From the NCBI GenBank assembly GCA_029778535.1, contig JAKOQB010000178.1:1-64000 (forward strand): 64,000 nucleotides of DNA. The letters are read 5' to 3'. Position numbers and translations under genes: made by a program. Below, piece by piece: positions 50,511 to 60,743 of this stretch. The DNA comes from Pseudomonadota bacterium (GTDB taxonomy: Bacteria > Pseudomonadota > Gammaproteobacteria > Burkholderiales > Burkholderiaceae_F). How positions within the stretch are numbered: position 1 is the first letter of the stretch; each line of letters opens with the position of its first letter. The notes under the pieces were generated by a model, which was not told the origin of the DNA, made no database searches, and worked only from the letters and a program-made list of their open reading frames with translations.

Positions 50511-51671
50511 ATGTTGAAACTGACGCAGGCCGAGCGTTGCGGCCTCCTCGTGCTGGCCGCGGCGCTCGCGGGCTGCAGCTCGGTCGGCCTGTCGACCGAC
50601 AGGATCGACTACAAGTCGGTCGCGCCGAGCAAGCCGCTCGACGTGCCGCCGGATCTGTCGCAGATTCCGCGCGACGATCGCTACGCGTTGCCGGATCGGC
50701 CGGGTGTGGCGAGCGCGAGCGCCGCGAGCGCGACGCGCGCGCCCGCGGCGGCCTCCGTGCAGACGGTCGCGCCCGCCAGCGCGGCCGCGCACATCGAGCG
50801 CGCGGGCTCCGAACGCTGGCTCGCGGTCGACGTGACGCCCGAGCAGGCTTTCGCCGTGGTCAAGGAGTTCTGGCCCAGCGTCGGACTGTCGATCGCGCGC
50901 GAGGACCCGGCCGCCGGCATCATCGAGACCAACTGGGCGGAGAACCGCGCCAAGCTGCCGCAGGACATCATCCGCCGCACGATCGGCCGCGTATTGGACC
51001 AGTTGTATTCGACCGGCGAACAGGACAAGTTCCGCACGCGCATCGAGCGCACGCCGAAGAACACGGCCGAGATCTACATCAGCCATCGCGGCATGGTCGA
51101 GGTCTACACCAGCGCGCAGAAGGACCAGACGGTGTGGCAGCCGCGTCCGGCCGATCCGGAACTCGAGGCCGAGATGCTGCAGCGGCTCGCCCTGCGCTTC
51201 ACGCCGGCGCAGCAGGTGGCCGCCGCTACGCCCGCGGCCACGGCGGCCGCCGCGCCCGCGCCCGCGGCCGTGCCGGCAGCGCCCGCACCGCGCGAGATCG
51301 CGCGCCTCGTGCGCAGCGGCGACGGCAAGGCGCAGCGGGTCGAGATCGACGAGCCGTTCGATCGCGCGTGGCGGCGCGTGGGCCTCGCGCTCGACCGCGG
51401 CGGATTCACCGTCGAGGATCGCGATCGCACCAAAGGGACATACTTCGTCCGCTATCTCGACCCCGAGTTCGAGGCGAAGCAGCGCGAGAAGCAGGGCTTC
51501 TTCTCGCGCATGTTCGGGCGCGATCCGAAGATCGATCCGCAGCAGTTCCGCGTGCAGGTGGCCACCGCCGGCGACGCGACCGCCGTCACGGTGCTCGACA
51601 AGGACGGCAAGCCCGACGCCGGCGCGACTGCGCAGAAGATCCTCGGCCAGATCAGCGATCAGCTCAAGTAA
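50511..51671 (+). CDS. bamC: Outer membrane assembly factor BamC
   Basis: A 386-residue lipoprotein of the NlpB/DapX family and part of the BAM complex. The lipobox LAGC puts the Cys at about residue 23. The unstructured N-terminal YKSVAPSKPLDVPPDL segment that binds BamD is clear. Two helix-grip domains follow (about 100-225 and 265-386), separated by an Ala/Pro-rich linker. The family is divergent in betaproteobacteria, but order after dapA supports the call. Confidence 0.9.
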   Translation: MLKLTQAERCGLLVLAAALAGCSSVGLSTDRIDYKSVAPSKPLDVPPDLSQIPRDDRYALPDRPGVASASAASATRAPAAASVQTVAPASAAAHIERAGSERWLAVDVTPEQAFAVVKEFWPSVGLSIAREDPAAGIIETNWAENRAKLPQDIIRRTIGRVLDQLYSTGEQDKFRTRIERTPKNTAEIYISHRGMVEVYTSAQKDQTVWQPRPADPELEAEMLQRLALRFTPAQQVAAATPAATAAAAPAPAAVPAAPAPREIARLVRSGDGKAQRVEIDEPFDRAWRRVGLALDRGGFTVEDRDRTKGTYFVRYLDPEFEAKQREKQGFFSRMFGRDPKIDPQQFRVQVATAGDATAVTVLDKDGKPDAGATAQKILGQISDQLK

Positions 51672-51686
51672 TCGCGCGCGGATGCC

Positions 51687-52463
51687 GTGCTGAGGTTCTG
51701 CTGTCTCGGCTCCGGCAGCGAGGGCAATGCGCTGGTGGTCGAGGTGCATGACGGCCTGACCGTCACGCGCCTGCTGGTCGACAACGGGTTCGGTCCGCGC
51801 GCGCTCGCGCGCCGCCTGGCGCGCGTGCGGCTTTCGATCGACGATCTCGACGCGGTCGTCGTCACGCACGAACACTCGGACCACGTGGCGGGCGTGTGCG
51901 CGCTGGTGAAGAAGCGCCGCATCGCTGTCTTTGCGTCGGCCGGCACGGCGCGCGCGGCGCGCGTCGAGACGGAAGAGATCGACCTGCGCCGGCTGCGCGA
52001 CGGCGAGCCGGTCGCGATCGGCGGTGTCGGGGTCACGCCATTCGCGGTCGCGCACGACGCGGCCGAGCCGCTGCAGTTCGTGTTCTCCGACGGTGACCGC
52101 AGGCTCGGCCTGCTGACCGACATCGGCGCGCCGGATGCAACGGTCGCGCGCGCGCTCGACGGGCTCGACGCGTTGATCCTCGAATGCAATCACGACCTGC
52201 GGATGCTGGCCGGCGGCGACTATCCGCCGTTCCTGAAGGCGCGCATCGCCGGCGACCGCGGCCATCTGTCGAACCTGCAGGCGGCGGAACTGCTGGCGCA
52301 GCTTGACCGGTCGCGCCTGCGCGTGCTCGCGGCCGCGCACCTGAGCCGCCACAACAACCGTCCCGAGCTGGCGCGCCGCGCGCTCGCGCAAGCCGCTTCA
52401 TGCCGCGAGGACGACGTGCACGTCGCCTGCCAGCACGAGGGACTGCCGTGGTTCGACGCGTGA
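51687..52463 (+). CDS. MBL-fold metallohydrolase (YycJ/WalJ-like)
   Basis: A 258-residue metallo-beta-lactamase-fold hydrolase. The metal motif HxHxDH (VVVTHEHSDHVAG, about residues 61-73), GLLTDIGAP and LECNHD, and a late His in AAHLSRHNN are present. Relatives include YycJ exonuclease-like proteins; the substrate is unknown. Start GTG 51687 begins MLRFCCLGSGSEGNALVVE, usual for the family. A terminator belonging to the opposing gene follows. Confidence 0.9.
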   Translation: MLRFCCLGSGSEGNALVVEVHDGLTVTRLLVDNGFGPRALARRLARVRLSIDDLDAVVVTHEHSDHVAGVCALVKKRRIAVFASAGTARAARVETEEIDLRRLRDGEPVAIGGVGVTPFAVAHDAAEPLQFVFSDGDRRLGLLTDIGAPDATVARALDGLDALILECNHDLRMLAGGDYPPFLKARIAGDRGHLSNLQAAELLAQLDRSRLRVLAAAHLSRHNNRPELARRALAQAASCREDDVHVACQHEGLPWFDA

Positions 52464-52477
52464 GGCGCGCAAAAGAA

Positions 52478-52500
52478 AAGGGCCGGTAGGTCCGGCCCTT
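52478..52500 (-). terminator. Rho-independent terminator of the Pro/Ala-rich lipoprotein gene
   Basis: AAGGGCCGG (52478-52486), loop TAGGT, CCGGCCCTT (52492-52500): a 9-bp GC-rich stem. Read on the minus strand it is followed by TTTTCTTTT, a proper U-tract, 22 bp after the lipoprotein stop. On the plus strand it may also stop the MBL gene, but only two Ts follow there. Confidence 0.85.
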
Positions 52501-52522
52501 CGGTACTGCGCGGAAGAAGAGA

Positions 52523-52750
52523 TTACTTCTTCGCTTCTTCCTTCTTCATTTCCGGAGCGGGTGCCGGCGCCGGAGCGGCGGCCGGAGCCGCTTCTTCCTT
52601 CTTCGCTTCCGGAGCGGGTGCCGGGGCCGGGGCTGGAGCCGGAGCGGCGGCGGGCGCGGGCGCCGGGGCGGGCGCGGGCGCTGGAGCTTGTTTGCCACAG
52701 GCGGCGAGGAGCGCCACTGTCAAAGATGCAGCGAGCAATGCTTTGTTCAT
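52523..52750 (-). CDS. Pro/Ala-repeat small lipoprotein
   Basis: A 75-residue lipoprotein. MNKALLAASLTVALLAAC gives a signal peptide with lipidated Cys18. The rest is almost only Pro-Ala dipeptide repeats interrupted by KKEE and MKKEE clusters, an extended spacer-like or peptidoglycan-facing tail. Function unknown. TGAGGT precedes the start; it has its own terminator, and a TATACT box lies upstream, so it is a single-gene transcript. Confidence 0.8.
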   Translation of the reverse strand: MNKALLAASLTVALLAACGKQAPAPAPAPAPAPAAAPAPAPAPAPAPEAKKEEAAPAAAPAPAPAPEMKKEEAKK

Positions 52751-52865
52751 TCGTATGACCTCACGGTTGGTGAAGAGGGATCGCGACGAGTCGACCAGGA
52801 CTTATTCTTGAATGCGGCCCGCTGACGCGGATGCCGTGCATTCAGGACCATGTTCCCGACCCGAA

Positions 52866-52871
52866 AGTATA
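52866..52871 (-). promoter_or_regulatory. Possible -10 element for the Pro/Ala-rich lipoprotein
   Basis: TATACT on the minus strand, about 116 bp before the start of the small lipoprotein, in an otherwise GC-rich 161-bp intergenic stretch (52751-52911). No convincing -35 box. Confidence 0.35.
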
Positions 52872-52911
52872 CGCGGATGCATGCCGATATGCCGCGCTGC
52901 AGCGGTGTGGC

Positions 52912-53439
52912 CTACAGGCCGAGCGGCACCACCGCGACGTTGTGCGCGGCCCGATCCCAGCGGCGCGTGAACGCGGCAAAGAGCGGCTGCGCATAGCCGC
53001 GATGGTTGAGCCACGCCTCGCCGTGGGCGATCCGCGCCTCGCGCAACTGCAGCGCGTGGCAGTCGTCGCCGAGGATCACGCGATCGCCGCCGACCGCGTC
53101 CTCGCGGTCGGCCACGCGGATCTCGAGCGCGTGCGCGAAGTCCCGCTGCAGCAGCTTCAGGCGCGCGGCGCGCGTTTCGATCCACGCCGGATCGTCGACC
53201 AGCAACTGCACCGAATGCGCGCGATTGGCGACCAGCAGCGCGCGCAGCAGGTCGATCGCGGCGCGACGCTCCAGCCCGAATTCCGACAGATCGGCAGCGG
53301 CGCACCGCACGGTCCTGCGCGCGGCGCCGAGCACCGCCAGCACAGCCGCGTCGAGTTCGGCGCGCGATCCGATCAGCAACCGCTGCGGTGCCGCCGGTTC
53401 GGGCGCGGGCCGGTCCATTGGGCGTTCGAGCTCGAGCAT
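52912..53439 (-). CDS. Conserved protein of the PLD-like DUF7931 type
   Basis: A 175-residue cytosolic protein (LLIGSRAELDAAVLAVLGAARRTVRC and onward, VQLLVDDPAWIETRAARL). It recalls one half of a phospholipase-D-like fold but lacks the HKD motif; such proteins are usually annotated as hypothetical. It follows the RoxA-type gene after 3 bp, so both share a transcript, an arrangement I believe recurs in betaproteobacteria. Confidence 0.75.
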   Translation of the reverse strand: MLELERPMDRPAPEPAAPQRLLIGSRAELDAAVLAVLGAARRTVRCAAADLSEFGLERRAAIDLLRALLVANRAHSVQLLVDDPAWIETRAARLKLLQRDFAHALEIRVADREDAVGGDRVILGDDCHALQLREARIAHGEAWLNHRGYAQPLFAAFTRRWDRAAHNVAVVPLGL

Positions 53440-53442
53440 CGG

Positions 53443-54582
53443 TCACCTCGCGCGTGGTAGATGCAACCAGCCGGCAACATACCACTGGTGCAGCCGGGCA
53501 AGCTGCTCGGCGACAAGTGACGCAGTCGCGCGACCCATGATCCTGCGATCGTCGGCGAGCCGGCGCAATGGACGCGACGGCGGCCCGTCGAGCAGTTCGC
53601 CGTTGATCGCCGCGCGCCGGCGCGAATACAGCAGCCGAGTGCGCAGGTCGAGCGCGAGGCCGCGCGCGCGTGCGCGCGCGGCGAATGCGCGCTCGCTCAA
53701 CGGCCGCGCCCGGCGTTCGAACACGACATTCGGCTTCGGCTCGGACAGCGTGCGCAGCAGTGTGGCCTCCGCGTCCTCCCGCGTCGGCCGCCGCGCCAGC
53801 GCGCGATACGCGGCATCGATCATGCGCGCTGGCAGCCGCGCCGGCGCGCGCGTCGGTCGCAGGTCTGGATCGCGATACGCGCCGCGCACCTGCGTCGATT
53901 CCTCCAGCCATGCGTACCACGGCGACACGAGTTCCTGCCAGCGCGGCGCGCGAAAACCGACCGAGCAGGTGATGCATTCGCCGAGCGCCACGCCCTCGTG
54001 CGCGACACCGGGCGGCAGATACAGCACGTCGCCGGGCTCGAGCACCCATTCGTGCGCCGGCCTGAAGTCGGCCAGGATCGCGAGCGGCAGGCCGGGCACG
54101 AGCGCGTGGTCGCGCTGCCGACCGATGCGCCAGCGTCGTCTCCCATGTGCCTGCACCAGGAACACGTCGTACGAATCGACGTGCGGACCGACGCCGCCGC
54201 CGTCGGTGGCGAAGCTCACCATCAGGTCGTCGAGCCGCGCATCGGGCACGAAGCGAAAGCGCGCCAGCAGCGCGTGCGCCGCGGCGTCGTGCCGATCCAC
54301 GCCCTGCACCAGCAGCGTCCAGCGCCGGCGCGAGCGCGCGGGCAGGTCGGCCGCCGCAAACGGTCCGTGCCGCAGCCGCCAGCCGTTGAACGATGCGACC
54401 AGCCGCGACTCGACGTCGTCGCGCGCCGCCAGCGCGAACAGCCGTTCGGGTGCGACCGGCGTCGAAAGATGCGCCAGTGCCCGGCGCAGCAGGACCGGCC
54501 GCTTCTGCCAATGTTCGCGCATGAACGCGGCGACGGACAGCGGGCCGAGGCGCGTCAGCGGCGTTGCGGAGGGCGGGCGCAT
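53443..54582 (-). CDS. roxA: JmjC/cupin ribosomal oxygenase (RoxA/YcfD type)
   Basis: A 379-residue 2-oxoglutarate/Fe(II) oxygenase that hydroxylates an arginine of ribosomal protein L16 in relatives. Iron ligands: HxD in GVGPHVDSYDVFLVQAHG and the distal His in PPGVAHEGVAL. REHWQKRPVLLRRAL near the N-terminus is typical of this family. Start ATG 54582 begins MRPPSATPLTRLGPLS. It is divergent from the FKBP-type isomerase by 28 bp. Confidence 0.88.
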   Translation of the reverse strand: MRPPSATPLTRLGPLSVAAFMREHWQKRPVLLRRALAHLSTPVAPERLFALAARDDVESRLVASFNGWRLRHGPFAAADLPARSRRRWTLLVQGVDRHDAAAHALLARFRFVPDARLDDLMVSFATDGGGVGPHVDSYDVFLVQAHGRRRWRIGRQRDHALVPGLPLAILADFRPAHEWVLEPGDVLYLPPGVAHEGVALGECITCSVGFRAPRWQELVSPWYAWLEESTQVRGAYRDPDLRPTRAPARLPARMIDAAYRALARRPTREDAEATLLRTLSEPKPNVVFERRARPLSERAFAARARARGLALDLRTRLLYSRRRAAINGELLDGPPSRPLRRLADDRRIMGRATASLVAEQLARLHQWYVAGWLHLPRAR

Positions 54583-54610
54583 AATCGTTCGCACGATATC
54601 GGATCGGGCG

Positions 54611-55132
54611 ATGAAAATCGAAGACGGATGCCTGGTCGGGCTGAACGTGCGGATGTTCGACGCGCAGGGCAATCTGCTCGAAGAGACCGGCGCGCCGATC
54701 GTCTACCTGCACGGAGCGGGCGACATCTTCGGGCGCGTCGAGGCGGCGTTGGCGCAGCAAGAACCCGGCTACAAGGCATCGCTGACGCTCGAGCCGGAGG
54801 ACGCGTTCGGCGAATTCGACGCCGAGCGCGTGCACCTGGTCGAGGTCGATCGGCTCGGCGGCGACATTTCGGTCGGCATGCGCTTCGAAGGCCTGCCCGA
54901 CCGGCCCGATGGCCGTACCTATCTCGTCACCGACGTCGCCGAAGGCATGGCCGTGCTCGACGGCAACCATCCGCTCGCCGGCCGCACGCTGCGGTTTGAT
55001 GTCGAAGTCGTGTCGGTGCAGCGCGCCGGCGACGAGGAACTGCGCGCGGCCGAATCGCAGGAGGTGCCGGATTTCCTGCGCGTGGTGCCGCCGCACGATC
55101 TGCACGATGGCGACGAGTCACACCTTCACTGA
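54611..55132 (+). CDS. FKBP-type peptidyl-prolyl isomerase (SlyD-like)
   Basis: A 173-residue FKBP with an inserted-flap domain: [40 protein letters not shown] is the SlyD/FkpB pattern. There is no signal peptide, so cytosolic. The C-terminus has two His but not the long metal-binding tail of E. coli SlyD. Its last 7 bp overlap the convergent mutS end. Confidence 0.88.
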   Translation: MKIEDGCLVGLNVRMFDAQGNLLEETGAPIVYLHGAGDIFGRVEAALAQQEPGYKASLTLEPEDAFGEFDAERVHLVEVDRLGGDISVGMRFEGLPDRPDGRTYLVTDVAEGMAVLDGNHPLAGRTLRFDVEVVSVQRAGDEELRAAESQEVPDFLRVVPPHDLHDGDESHLH

Positions 55133-57687
55133 TCGCGCGCCATCAGCTTCAGCTCGTACAGCAGGTGCAGCGCGTCGCGCGGCGCCAGCGCGTCGGGTTC
55201 GATTTCGCGCAAACGCTCGCGCAGCGCATCGTGCTCGATCTGCACCGGCTCCGGCGCGGCGACGCTGAACAGATCCAGTTGCGGCCGCGTCCCGGCGGCG
55301 CGCTCCTCGAGCTGCGCCAGCATCGCGCGCGCGCGTTTCACGACCGGCGCGGAAACGCCGGCAAGCTGCGCCACCGCGAGTCCGTAGCTGCGGCTGGCGG
55401 GGCCTTCGTGCACCTCGTGCAGGAACACCACCTTGCCGCGCACTTCGGCCGCGGCCACATGCACGTTCGCCGCTTCGGGCAGCGTGTCGGCGAGCTGCGT
55501 CAGCTCGAAGTAGTGGGTGGCAAACAGCGTCAGGCAGCGATTCCGCTCCGCCAGTTCGCGTGCGATCGCGGCGGCCAGCGCAAGCCCGTCGAAGGTCGAG
55601 GTGCCGCGGCCGATCTCGTCCATCAGCACCAGCGAGCGCTCGGTGGCCTGGTTCAGGATCGCCGCGGCCTCGGTCATCTCGACCATGAAGGTCGACGCGC
55701 CGCGCGCCAGGTCGTCCGCCGCCCCGATGCGCGTCAGGATCCGGTCGATCGGCCCGATGCGCGCGCTGGCCGCCGGCACGAAGCTGCCGCACCACGCGAG
55801 CAGCACGGTCAGCGCGACCGAGCGCATGTAGGTCGACTTGCCGCCCATGTTCGGCCCGGTGACGACCAGCAGCCGGCGCGCCGGCAACAACCGGCAGTCG
55901 TTCGGCACGTAGTCCTCGAGCTGCCGCTCGACCACCGGATGCCGCGCGCCGGCGAGTTCGATGCCGGCGTCTTCCGACAGCGCCGGCCGCACCCAGCGCG
56001 CGTGCTCCGCGTGCGCGGCCAGCGCCGCGAGCGCGTCGGCCGACGCGACCGCATCGGCCGCGCGCAGGAGCGCCGGCACGTGCGGCGCGAGCGCTGCGAC
56101 CAGTGCGTCGAACAGTTCCTTTTCGCGCGTCCGCGCGCGCTCCTGCGCCGACAGCGCCTTGTCTTCGAAACTCTTCAGTTCCGGCGTGATGTAGCGCTCG
56201 GCGTTCTTCATCGTCTGGCGCCGGCGATAGTCGGCGGGCACCTTGTCGGTCTGACCGCGCGTGACCTCGATGTAGAAGCCGTGCACGCGGTTGTACTCGA
56301 CGCGCAGGCTGGCAATCCCCGTGCGCGCGCGCTCGCGCGCTTCCAGCTCGAGCAGGAAGCTGCCGGCGTTGTCGCGCAGTGCGCGCAACTCGTCGAGTTC
56401 GGCATCAAAGCCCGGCGCGATCACGTCGCCGTCGCGCGGCGAGAACGCGGGCTCGGGCAGCAGCGCGCGCGCAAGCAGTTCACCTGTGGCGGGCGGCAGT
56501 TCGAGCGCGTGCGCGAGCTGCGCGGCGAGCGGACGGTCGAGCGTGGTCAGGACCTCGCGCAGCCGCGCGAGCGGCGGCAGCGCGTCGCGCAGCGCGGCCA
56601 GTTCGCGCGGGCGGATGCTGCGCAACGCGACGCGAGAGGCGATGCGGTCCAGGTCGTTCACGTTGCGCAGCGCCTCGTGTACCCGCGCGTGACGCGACTC
56701 GCGCAGCAATGCCTCGATCGCTTCGTGCCGCGCACCGGCCTCCGCCGCATCGCGCAGCGGATGGTGCAGCCAGTGCCGCAGCCGCCGGCTGCCCATGCCG
56801 GTCGCGCAGCGGTCGAGCGTGGAGAACAGCGTCGGGCCGCCGTCGCCGCGCAGCGGCTCGGTCAGCTCGAGGTTGCGGCGGGTCGCCGCGTCGAGCGCGA
56901 TGAACTCCGACTCGCGCTCCACGCGGAGCCGAGTCACGTGCGCCAACCGCTCGCTCTGCGTCTGCTGCGCATAGGTGAGCAGCGCGCCGCACGCGGCGAG
57001 CAGCGAGGGCTGATCATCGACGCCGAACGCCTGCAACGTGGCGACGCCGAGCAGTTCGCGCAACTCGCGCGCGCCGCGCACGGGGTCGAAGTGCCAGTCG
57101 GGCACGGCCTGCACCGCGGCGCCGTTGGCGGGTACCGTCGCGCGCGTGCCTTCGGCGATCAGGATTTCGGACGGCGCGATGCGCGCCAGTTCCGACGCCA
57201 GCGATGAAGGTGTCGCCACGGTCGCGCGCAGGTCGCCGCTGGCGAGCACCAGCCACGCGATGCCGATCTCCTTGCCCGCGAAGTGCAGGGCAGCCAGCGC
57301 CGCGTCGGACTTGCGCGCGAGCAGGCCCGCGTCGGTGATCGTGCCCGGAGTGACCACGCGCACGACCTTGCGCTCGACCGGCCCCTTGCTGGTGGCGGGA
57401 TCGCCGATCTGCTCGCAGATCGCGACCGACTCGCCGAGCTTGACCAGCCGCGCGAGGTACTGCTCGACCGACACCACCGGCACCCCCGCCATCGGGATGG
57501 GAAGCCCGGCCGACGTGCCGCGCTTGGTCAGCGTGATGTTCAACAACTTCGCGCCGCGCTCGGCGTCGTCGTAGAACAGCTCGTAGAAGTCGCCCATCCG
57601 GTAGAACAGCAGCGCGCGCGGATGCTGCGCCTTCAGGCGCAGGTACTGCTGCATCATCGGCGTATGCCGGGCGAGGTCCGCAGTCAC
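55126..57687 (-). CDS. mutS: DNA mismatch repair protein MutS
   Basis: An 853-residue protein. The N-terminal mismatch-binding FxE lies in [14 protein letters not shown]. The ATPase has Walker [15 protein letters not shown], Walker [16 protein letters not shown] and the ATHYFEL signature. The C-terminal dimer segment is present. Start GTG 57687 gives [18 protein letters not shown], matching usual MutS N-termini; the frame is open upstream to 57795. It is last in the suhB-dsbB-mutS series. Confidence 0.97.
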   Translation of the reverse strand: MTADLARHTPMMQQYLRLKAQHPRALLFYRMGDFYELFYDDAERGAKLLNITLTKRGTSAGLPIPMAGVPVVSVEQYLARLVKLGESVAICEQIGDPATSKGPVERKVVRVVTPGTITDAGLLARKSDAALAALHFAGKEIGIAWLVLASGDLRATVATPSSLASELARIAPSEILIAEGTRATVPANGAAVQAVPDWHFDPVRGARELRELLGVATLQAFGVDDQPSLLAACGALLTYAQQTQSERLAHVTRLRVERESEFIALDAATRRNLELTEPLRGDGGPTLFSTLDRCATGMGSRRLRHWLHHPLRDAAEAGARHEAIEALLRESRHARVHEALRNVNDLDRIASRVALRSIRPRELAALRDALPPLARLREVLTTLDRPLAAQLAHALELPPATGELLARALLPEPAFSPRDGDVIAPGFDAELDELRALRDNAGSFLLELEARERARTGIASLRVEYNRVHGFYIEVTRGQTDKVPADYRRRQTMKNAERYITPELKSFEDKALSAQERARTREKELFDALVAALAPHVPALLRAADAVASADALAALAAHAEHARWVRPALSEDAGIELAGARHPVVERQLEDYVPNDCRLLPARRLLVVTGPNMGGKSTYMRSVALTVLLAWCGSFVPAASARIGPIDRILTRIGAADDLARGASTFMVEMTEAAAILNQATERSLVLMDEIGRGTSTFDGLALAAAIARELAERNRCLTLFATHYFELTQLADTLPEAANVHVAAAEVRGKVVFLHEVHEGPASRSYGLAVAQLAGVSAPVVKRARAMLAQLEERAAGTRPQLDLFSVAAPEPVQIEHDALRERLREIEPDALAPRDALHLLYELKLMARDQ

Positions 57688-57709
57688 GGCTGCGAAAGAG
57701 GTCGTGACG

Positions 57710-58210
57710 TCAACTGCGCCTGCGCGCAGCGGCAACGAGTGCGACGAACAGAATCGTGAACCACAACAGCGACCAGCCGGCGATCGAGAGTCCAAGGAAG
57801 GTCCACTGCACCTCGGTGCAGTCGCCGGAGCCGTGAAAGATGCGCGGCAGCGCGCGTGCCAGCGGCAGTTCGGTCAGCAGGGTCTCAAGCCCGGGTCCGC
57901 AGGACGCGAATTTCGGCGGATTGACCTGCAGCCACACGTGCCAGGCGGCGGTGCCGCCGCCGGCGAGGGCGAACAGCATCGCCGCGGCGTGCGCCATCCT
58001 GCCCGGCAGGTTCGGCAGCAGCGCGGCGACCAGCGCGAACAGCGCGACCGCGACGAACGCGTAGCGCTGCAGGATGCACAGCGGACACGGCTCCAGCCCC
58101 ACCACGTGCTGCAGGTACAGCGATGCCGACAGCAGCCCCGCGATCACGATGAACACCGCGGCACAGATGCGGCGGCGCGTGCCGACAGATCGATCGACCG
58201 ACGAGCTCAT
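57710..58210 (-). CDS. dsbB: Disulfide bond formation protein B
   Basis: A 166-residue, four-helix inner-membrane protein that reoxidises DsbA with quinone. The first periplasmic loop has CPLC (in [16 protein letters not shown]) and the second has the Cys pair in SCGPGL and SGDCTEV. Family length. Its start overlaps the suhB stop (ATGA). Confidence 0.95.
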   Translation of the reverse strand: MSSSVDRSVGTRRRICAAVFIVIAGLLSASLYLQHVVGLEPCPLCILQRYAFVAVALFALVAALLPNLPGRMAHAAAMLFALAGGGTAAWHVWLQVNPPKFASCGPGLETLLTELPLARALPRIFHGSGDCTEVQWTFLGLSIAGWSLLWFTILFVALVAAARRRS

Positions 58211-59028
58211 CCCTGCGGTGCCTTCGCCTGCGCGTCCTGCAGATGAACGTCGCGCACCATCTTGAGCAACTGTTCGTAGACCTTCGGCGCGCCGCACACG
58301 ATGCGGCCGGTCTCGAGATAGCGCTTGTCGCCGAGGAAATCTCCGACCATGCCGCCGGCCTCGAGGATCAGCAGGCTGCCCGCGGCCATGTCCCACGGCG
58401 ACAGCCCGAACTCCCAGAAGCCGTCGAGCCGGCCCGCCGCGACATACGCGAGGTCGAGCGCGGCGGCGCCGGGGCGGCGGATGCCGGCGGTCTCCTCCGT
58501 GATGCGCTTGAACATGCGCACGTATTCGTCGAGATGATCGAGCTGGCGGAACGGAAAGCCGGTGCCGATCAGCGCCTCGCGCAGCTTGTCGCGCCGTGAC
58601 ACGCGCAGCCGGCGGTCGTTCAGGAACGCGCCGCGCCCGCGCGTGGCGGTGAAAAGCTCGTTGCGCGTCGGGTCGTACACGACCGCCTGCGTGATCTGGC
58701 CGCCGTGCCGGAGCGCGATCGACACCGCGTACTGCGGAAAGCCGTGGATGAAATTCGTGGTGCCGTCGAGCGGATCGATGATCCAGGTGTAGTCGGCACC
58801 GCTTTCGGACTTGGTGGCGCCGGACTCCTCCGCCAGGATCGCATGCTGCGGGTAGGCGGTCTTCAGCGTGTCGATGATCGCGGCTTCGGCGGCGTGATCG
58901 ACCTCGGTGACGAAGTCGCTGCGGCCCTTGGCCGACACGCGCACGAGGTCGAGATCGAGGCTGGCGCGATTGATGATCGCGCCGGCCTTGCGGGCGGCCT
59001 TCACGGCCGTGTTCAGCATCGGGTGCAT
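58207..59028 (-). CDS. suhB: Inositol monophosphatase family protein SuhB
   Basis: A 273-residue magnesium-dependent phosphatase. Motifs EES (in HAILAEESG), DPLDGTTNF and WDMAAG supply the metal ligands. In proteobacteria SuhB also acts in rRNA antitermination. Start ATG 59028 gives [16 protein letters not shown], the conserved N-terminus; TTG 59043 in frame is the alternative. It is the first gene of the suhB-dsbB-mutS set and divergent from trmJ. Confidence 0.94.
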   Translation of the reverse strand: MHPMLNTAVKAARKAGAIINRASLDLDLVRVSAKGRSDFVTEVDHAAEAAIIDTLKTAYPQHAILAEESGATKSESGADYTWIIDPLDGTTNFIHGFPQYAVSIALRHGGQITQAVVYDPTRNELFTATRGRGAFLNDRRLRVSRRDKLREALIGTGFPFRQLDHLDEYVRMFKRITEETAGIRRPGAAALDLAYVAAGRLDGFWEFGLSPWDMAAGSLLILEAGGMVGDFLGDKRYLETGRIVCGAPKVYEQLLKMVRDVHLQDAQAKAPQG

Positions 59029-59118
59029 CGGGTGGGTTGTCAAAGGAGCGGGCGGCGCGAAGCTGCCGACACGCCGCTAGACTGGCCGGCATTCTAAGGG
59101 TTCGCCCGTTCTTCTTCC

Positions 59119-59895
59119 GTGCCGCTGCCGAACGCAGATCGCATCCGCTTCGTGCTCGTCGCGCCGAGCCATCCCGGCAACATCGGCGCAGCCGCGCGCG
59201 CGCTCAAGACGATGGGGTGGACGAAACTCGCGGTCGTCGCGCCGAAGGCCGCGGTCTTTCACGAGCACGAGGCCGCACTCGCCTTTGCGAGCAACGCACA
59301 CGACGTGCTGCGCGCGGCGACCGTGCACGCGAGCCTCGCGCAGGCGCTGTCCGGAGTCCGGCTGGCGTACGCGATGACCGGCTACGCGCGCGAGTTCGGC
59401 CCGCGGCTGATCGACCTGCGCACTGCGGTGACAGAGGCGCGCGCGGCGCTCGCCGGCGGCGACATCGCGTTCGTGTTCGGCACCGAGCGCGACGGGCTGC
59501 GCAACGAGGATGTCGAGCGCTGCCATGCGTGCGTCGCGATCCCGGCCGACGCCGAGTACGGGTCGCTCAACCTCGCGCAGGCGGTGCAGGTGGTCGCGTA
59601 CGAATGCCGGCTCGCGCTCGGCACGGGCAGGGTCGCATCGCGCTTCGAGTCCGAACCTCCGGCCGCGGTCGATGCGGTCGAGGCGATGCACGCGCACCTG
59701 GAGCAAGCTCTGATCGCGCTGGGCTATCTCGATCCCGCGCAACCGAAGCGGTTGATGGCGCGCCTGCGGCGACTGTTGACGCGCGCGCAGCCGACCGCGT
59801 CCGAGGTCGACATCCTGCGCGGCATCGCCGCCTCGATCATCGCGCGCAAGAGCGAGCGGGCGGGGCAGAAGATAGTGAAAGCCCGGTCGGGCTGA
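59119..59895 (+). CDS. trmJ: tRNA (cytidine/uridine-2'-O)-methyltransferase TrmJ
   Basis: A 258-residue SPOUT-class enzyme that methylates the 2'-OH at position 32 of t[25 protein letters not shown] (residues 12-33), [16 protein letters not shown] and [16 protein letters not shown] form the knotted SAM site. A helical C-terminal extension (about 180-258) fits TrmJ. Start is GTG 59119. It is divergent from suhB and 92 bp before cysE. Confidence 0.94.
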   Translation: MPLPNADRIRFVLVAPSHPGNIGAAARALKTMGWTKLAVVAPKAAVFHEHEAALAFASNAHDVLRAATVHASLAQALSGVRLAYAMTGYAREFGPRLIDLRTAVTEARAALAGGDIAFVFGTERDGLRNEDVERCHACVAIPADAEYGSLNLAQAVQVVAYECRLALGTGRVASRFESEPPAAVDAVEAMHAHLEQALIALGYLDPAQPKRLMARLRRLLTRAQPTASEVDILRGIAASIIARKSERAGQKIVKARSG

Positions 59896-59987
59896 GGTAC
59901 CGAAGCTCTGCTGCGTGCATGCAGATCCGGTCGGATTGGCGGCGACGCTCGATAGAATCCGCGCTCGATCTTCTCCGGTACCACCGC

Positions 59988-60743
59988 ATGTTCAGCCGCC
60001 TGCGCGAAGACATCGCCTGCATTCTCGAGCGCGACCCCGCCGCGCGCTCGACTTGGGAGGTGCTGACCTGTTATCCGGGTCTGCACGCGCTGGCGCTGCA
60101 CCGGCTCGCGCATGCGTGCTGGACGCACGGACTGCGCTGGCTCGGACGCTTCATCTCGCAGGTCTCGCGCTGGTGCACCGGAATCGAGATCCATCCGGGC
60201 GCGAAGGTGGGGCGGCGCGTGTTCATCGACCACGGCATGGGCGTCGTGATCGGCGAGACCGCCGAGGTCGGCGACGAGAGCACGCTTTACCAGGGTGTGA
60301 CGCTCGGCGGCACCTCGCTCGCGAAAGGGGCGAAGCGCCATCCGACGCTCGGGCGCGCGGTGATCGTCGGCGCGGGTGCGAAGATCCTCGGCGGCTTCAC
60401 CGTCGGCGACGGCGCGCGCATCGGCTCCAACGCGGTCGTGATCAAGGAAGTTCCGCCCGGCGCTACCGCCGTCGGCAACCCGGCGCGCATCCTGCACAAG
60501 GAAGTCGAAGCGGCGCGCGAGCAGGCCGCCAACCGGATGGGGTTCTCCGCCTACGGCCTGTCGCAGGACGGCGACGATCCGCTGACCAAGGCGCTGCACG
60601 GGCTGATCGACCACGTGGCCGCGCAGCAGCGCGAGATCGAGCGCCTGGCCGCGGCGCTGGAACGCCACGGCATCTCCATCGCCGAGGTCACCGCCGAGGC
60701 GCCGAAGGTCGATCCGAAACAACTCGACAAGCTCGTCGATTAG
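59988..60743 (+). CDS. cysE: Serine O-acetyltransferase
   Basis: A 251-residue enzyme of cysteine synthesis. An N-terminal helical part precedes a left-handed beta helix ([40 protein letters not shown]). The catalytic His/Asp pair is in FIDHGMG. A long helical C-terminal extension (about 185-251) is typical of betaproteobacterial forms. TAGAAT before the start may be a -10. Its last 4 bp overlap the convergent lpxH stop. Confidence 0.96.
   Translation: MFSRLREDIACILERDPAARSTWEVLTCYPGLHALALHRLAHACWTHGLRWLGRFISQVSRWCTGIEIHPGAKVGRRVFIDHGMGVVIGETAEVGDESTLYQGVTLGGTSLAKGAKRHPTLGRAVIVGAGAKILGGFTVGDGARIGSNAVVIKEVPPGATAVGNPARILHKEVEAAREQAANRMGFSAYGLSQDGDDPLTKALHGLIDHVAAQQREIERLAAALERHGISIAEVTAEAPKVDPKQLDKLVD

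Noticed and set aside
52802-55105. 767-residue minus-strand frame over the roxA/FKBP region
   Set aside because: Overlaps three recognised genes in other frames and is Arg/Ala-rich without motifs.
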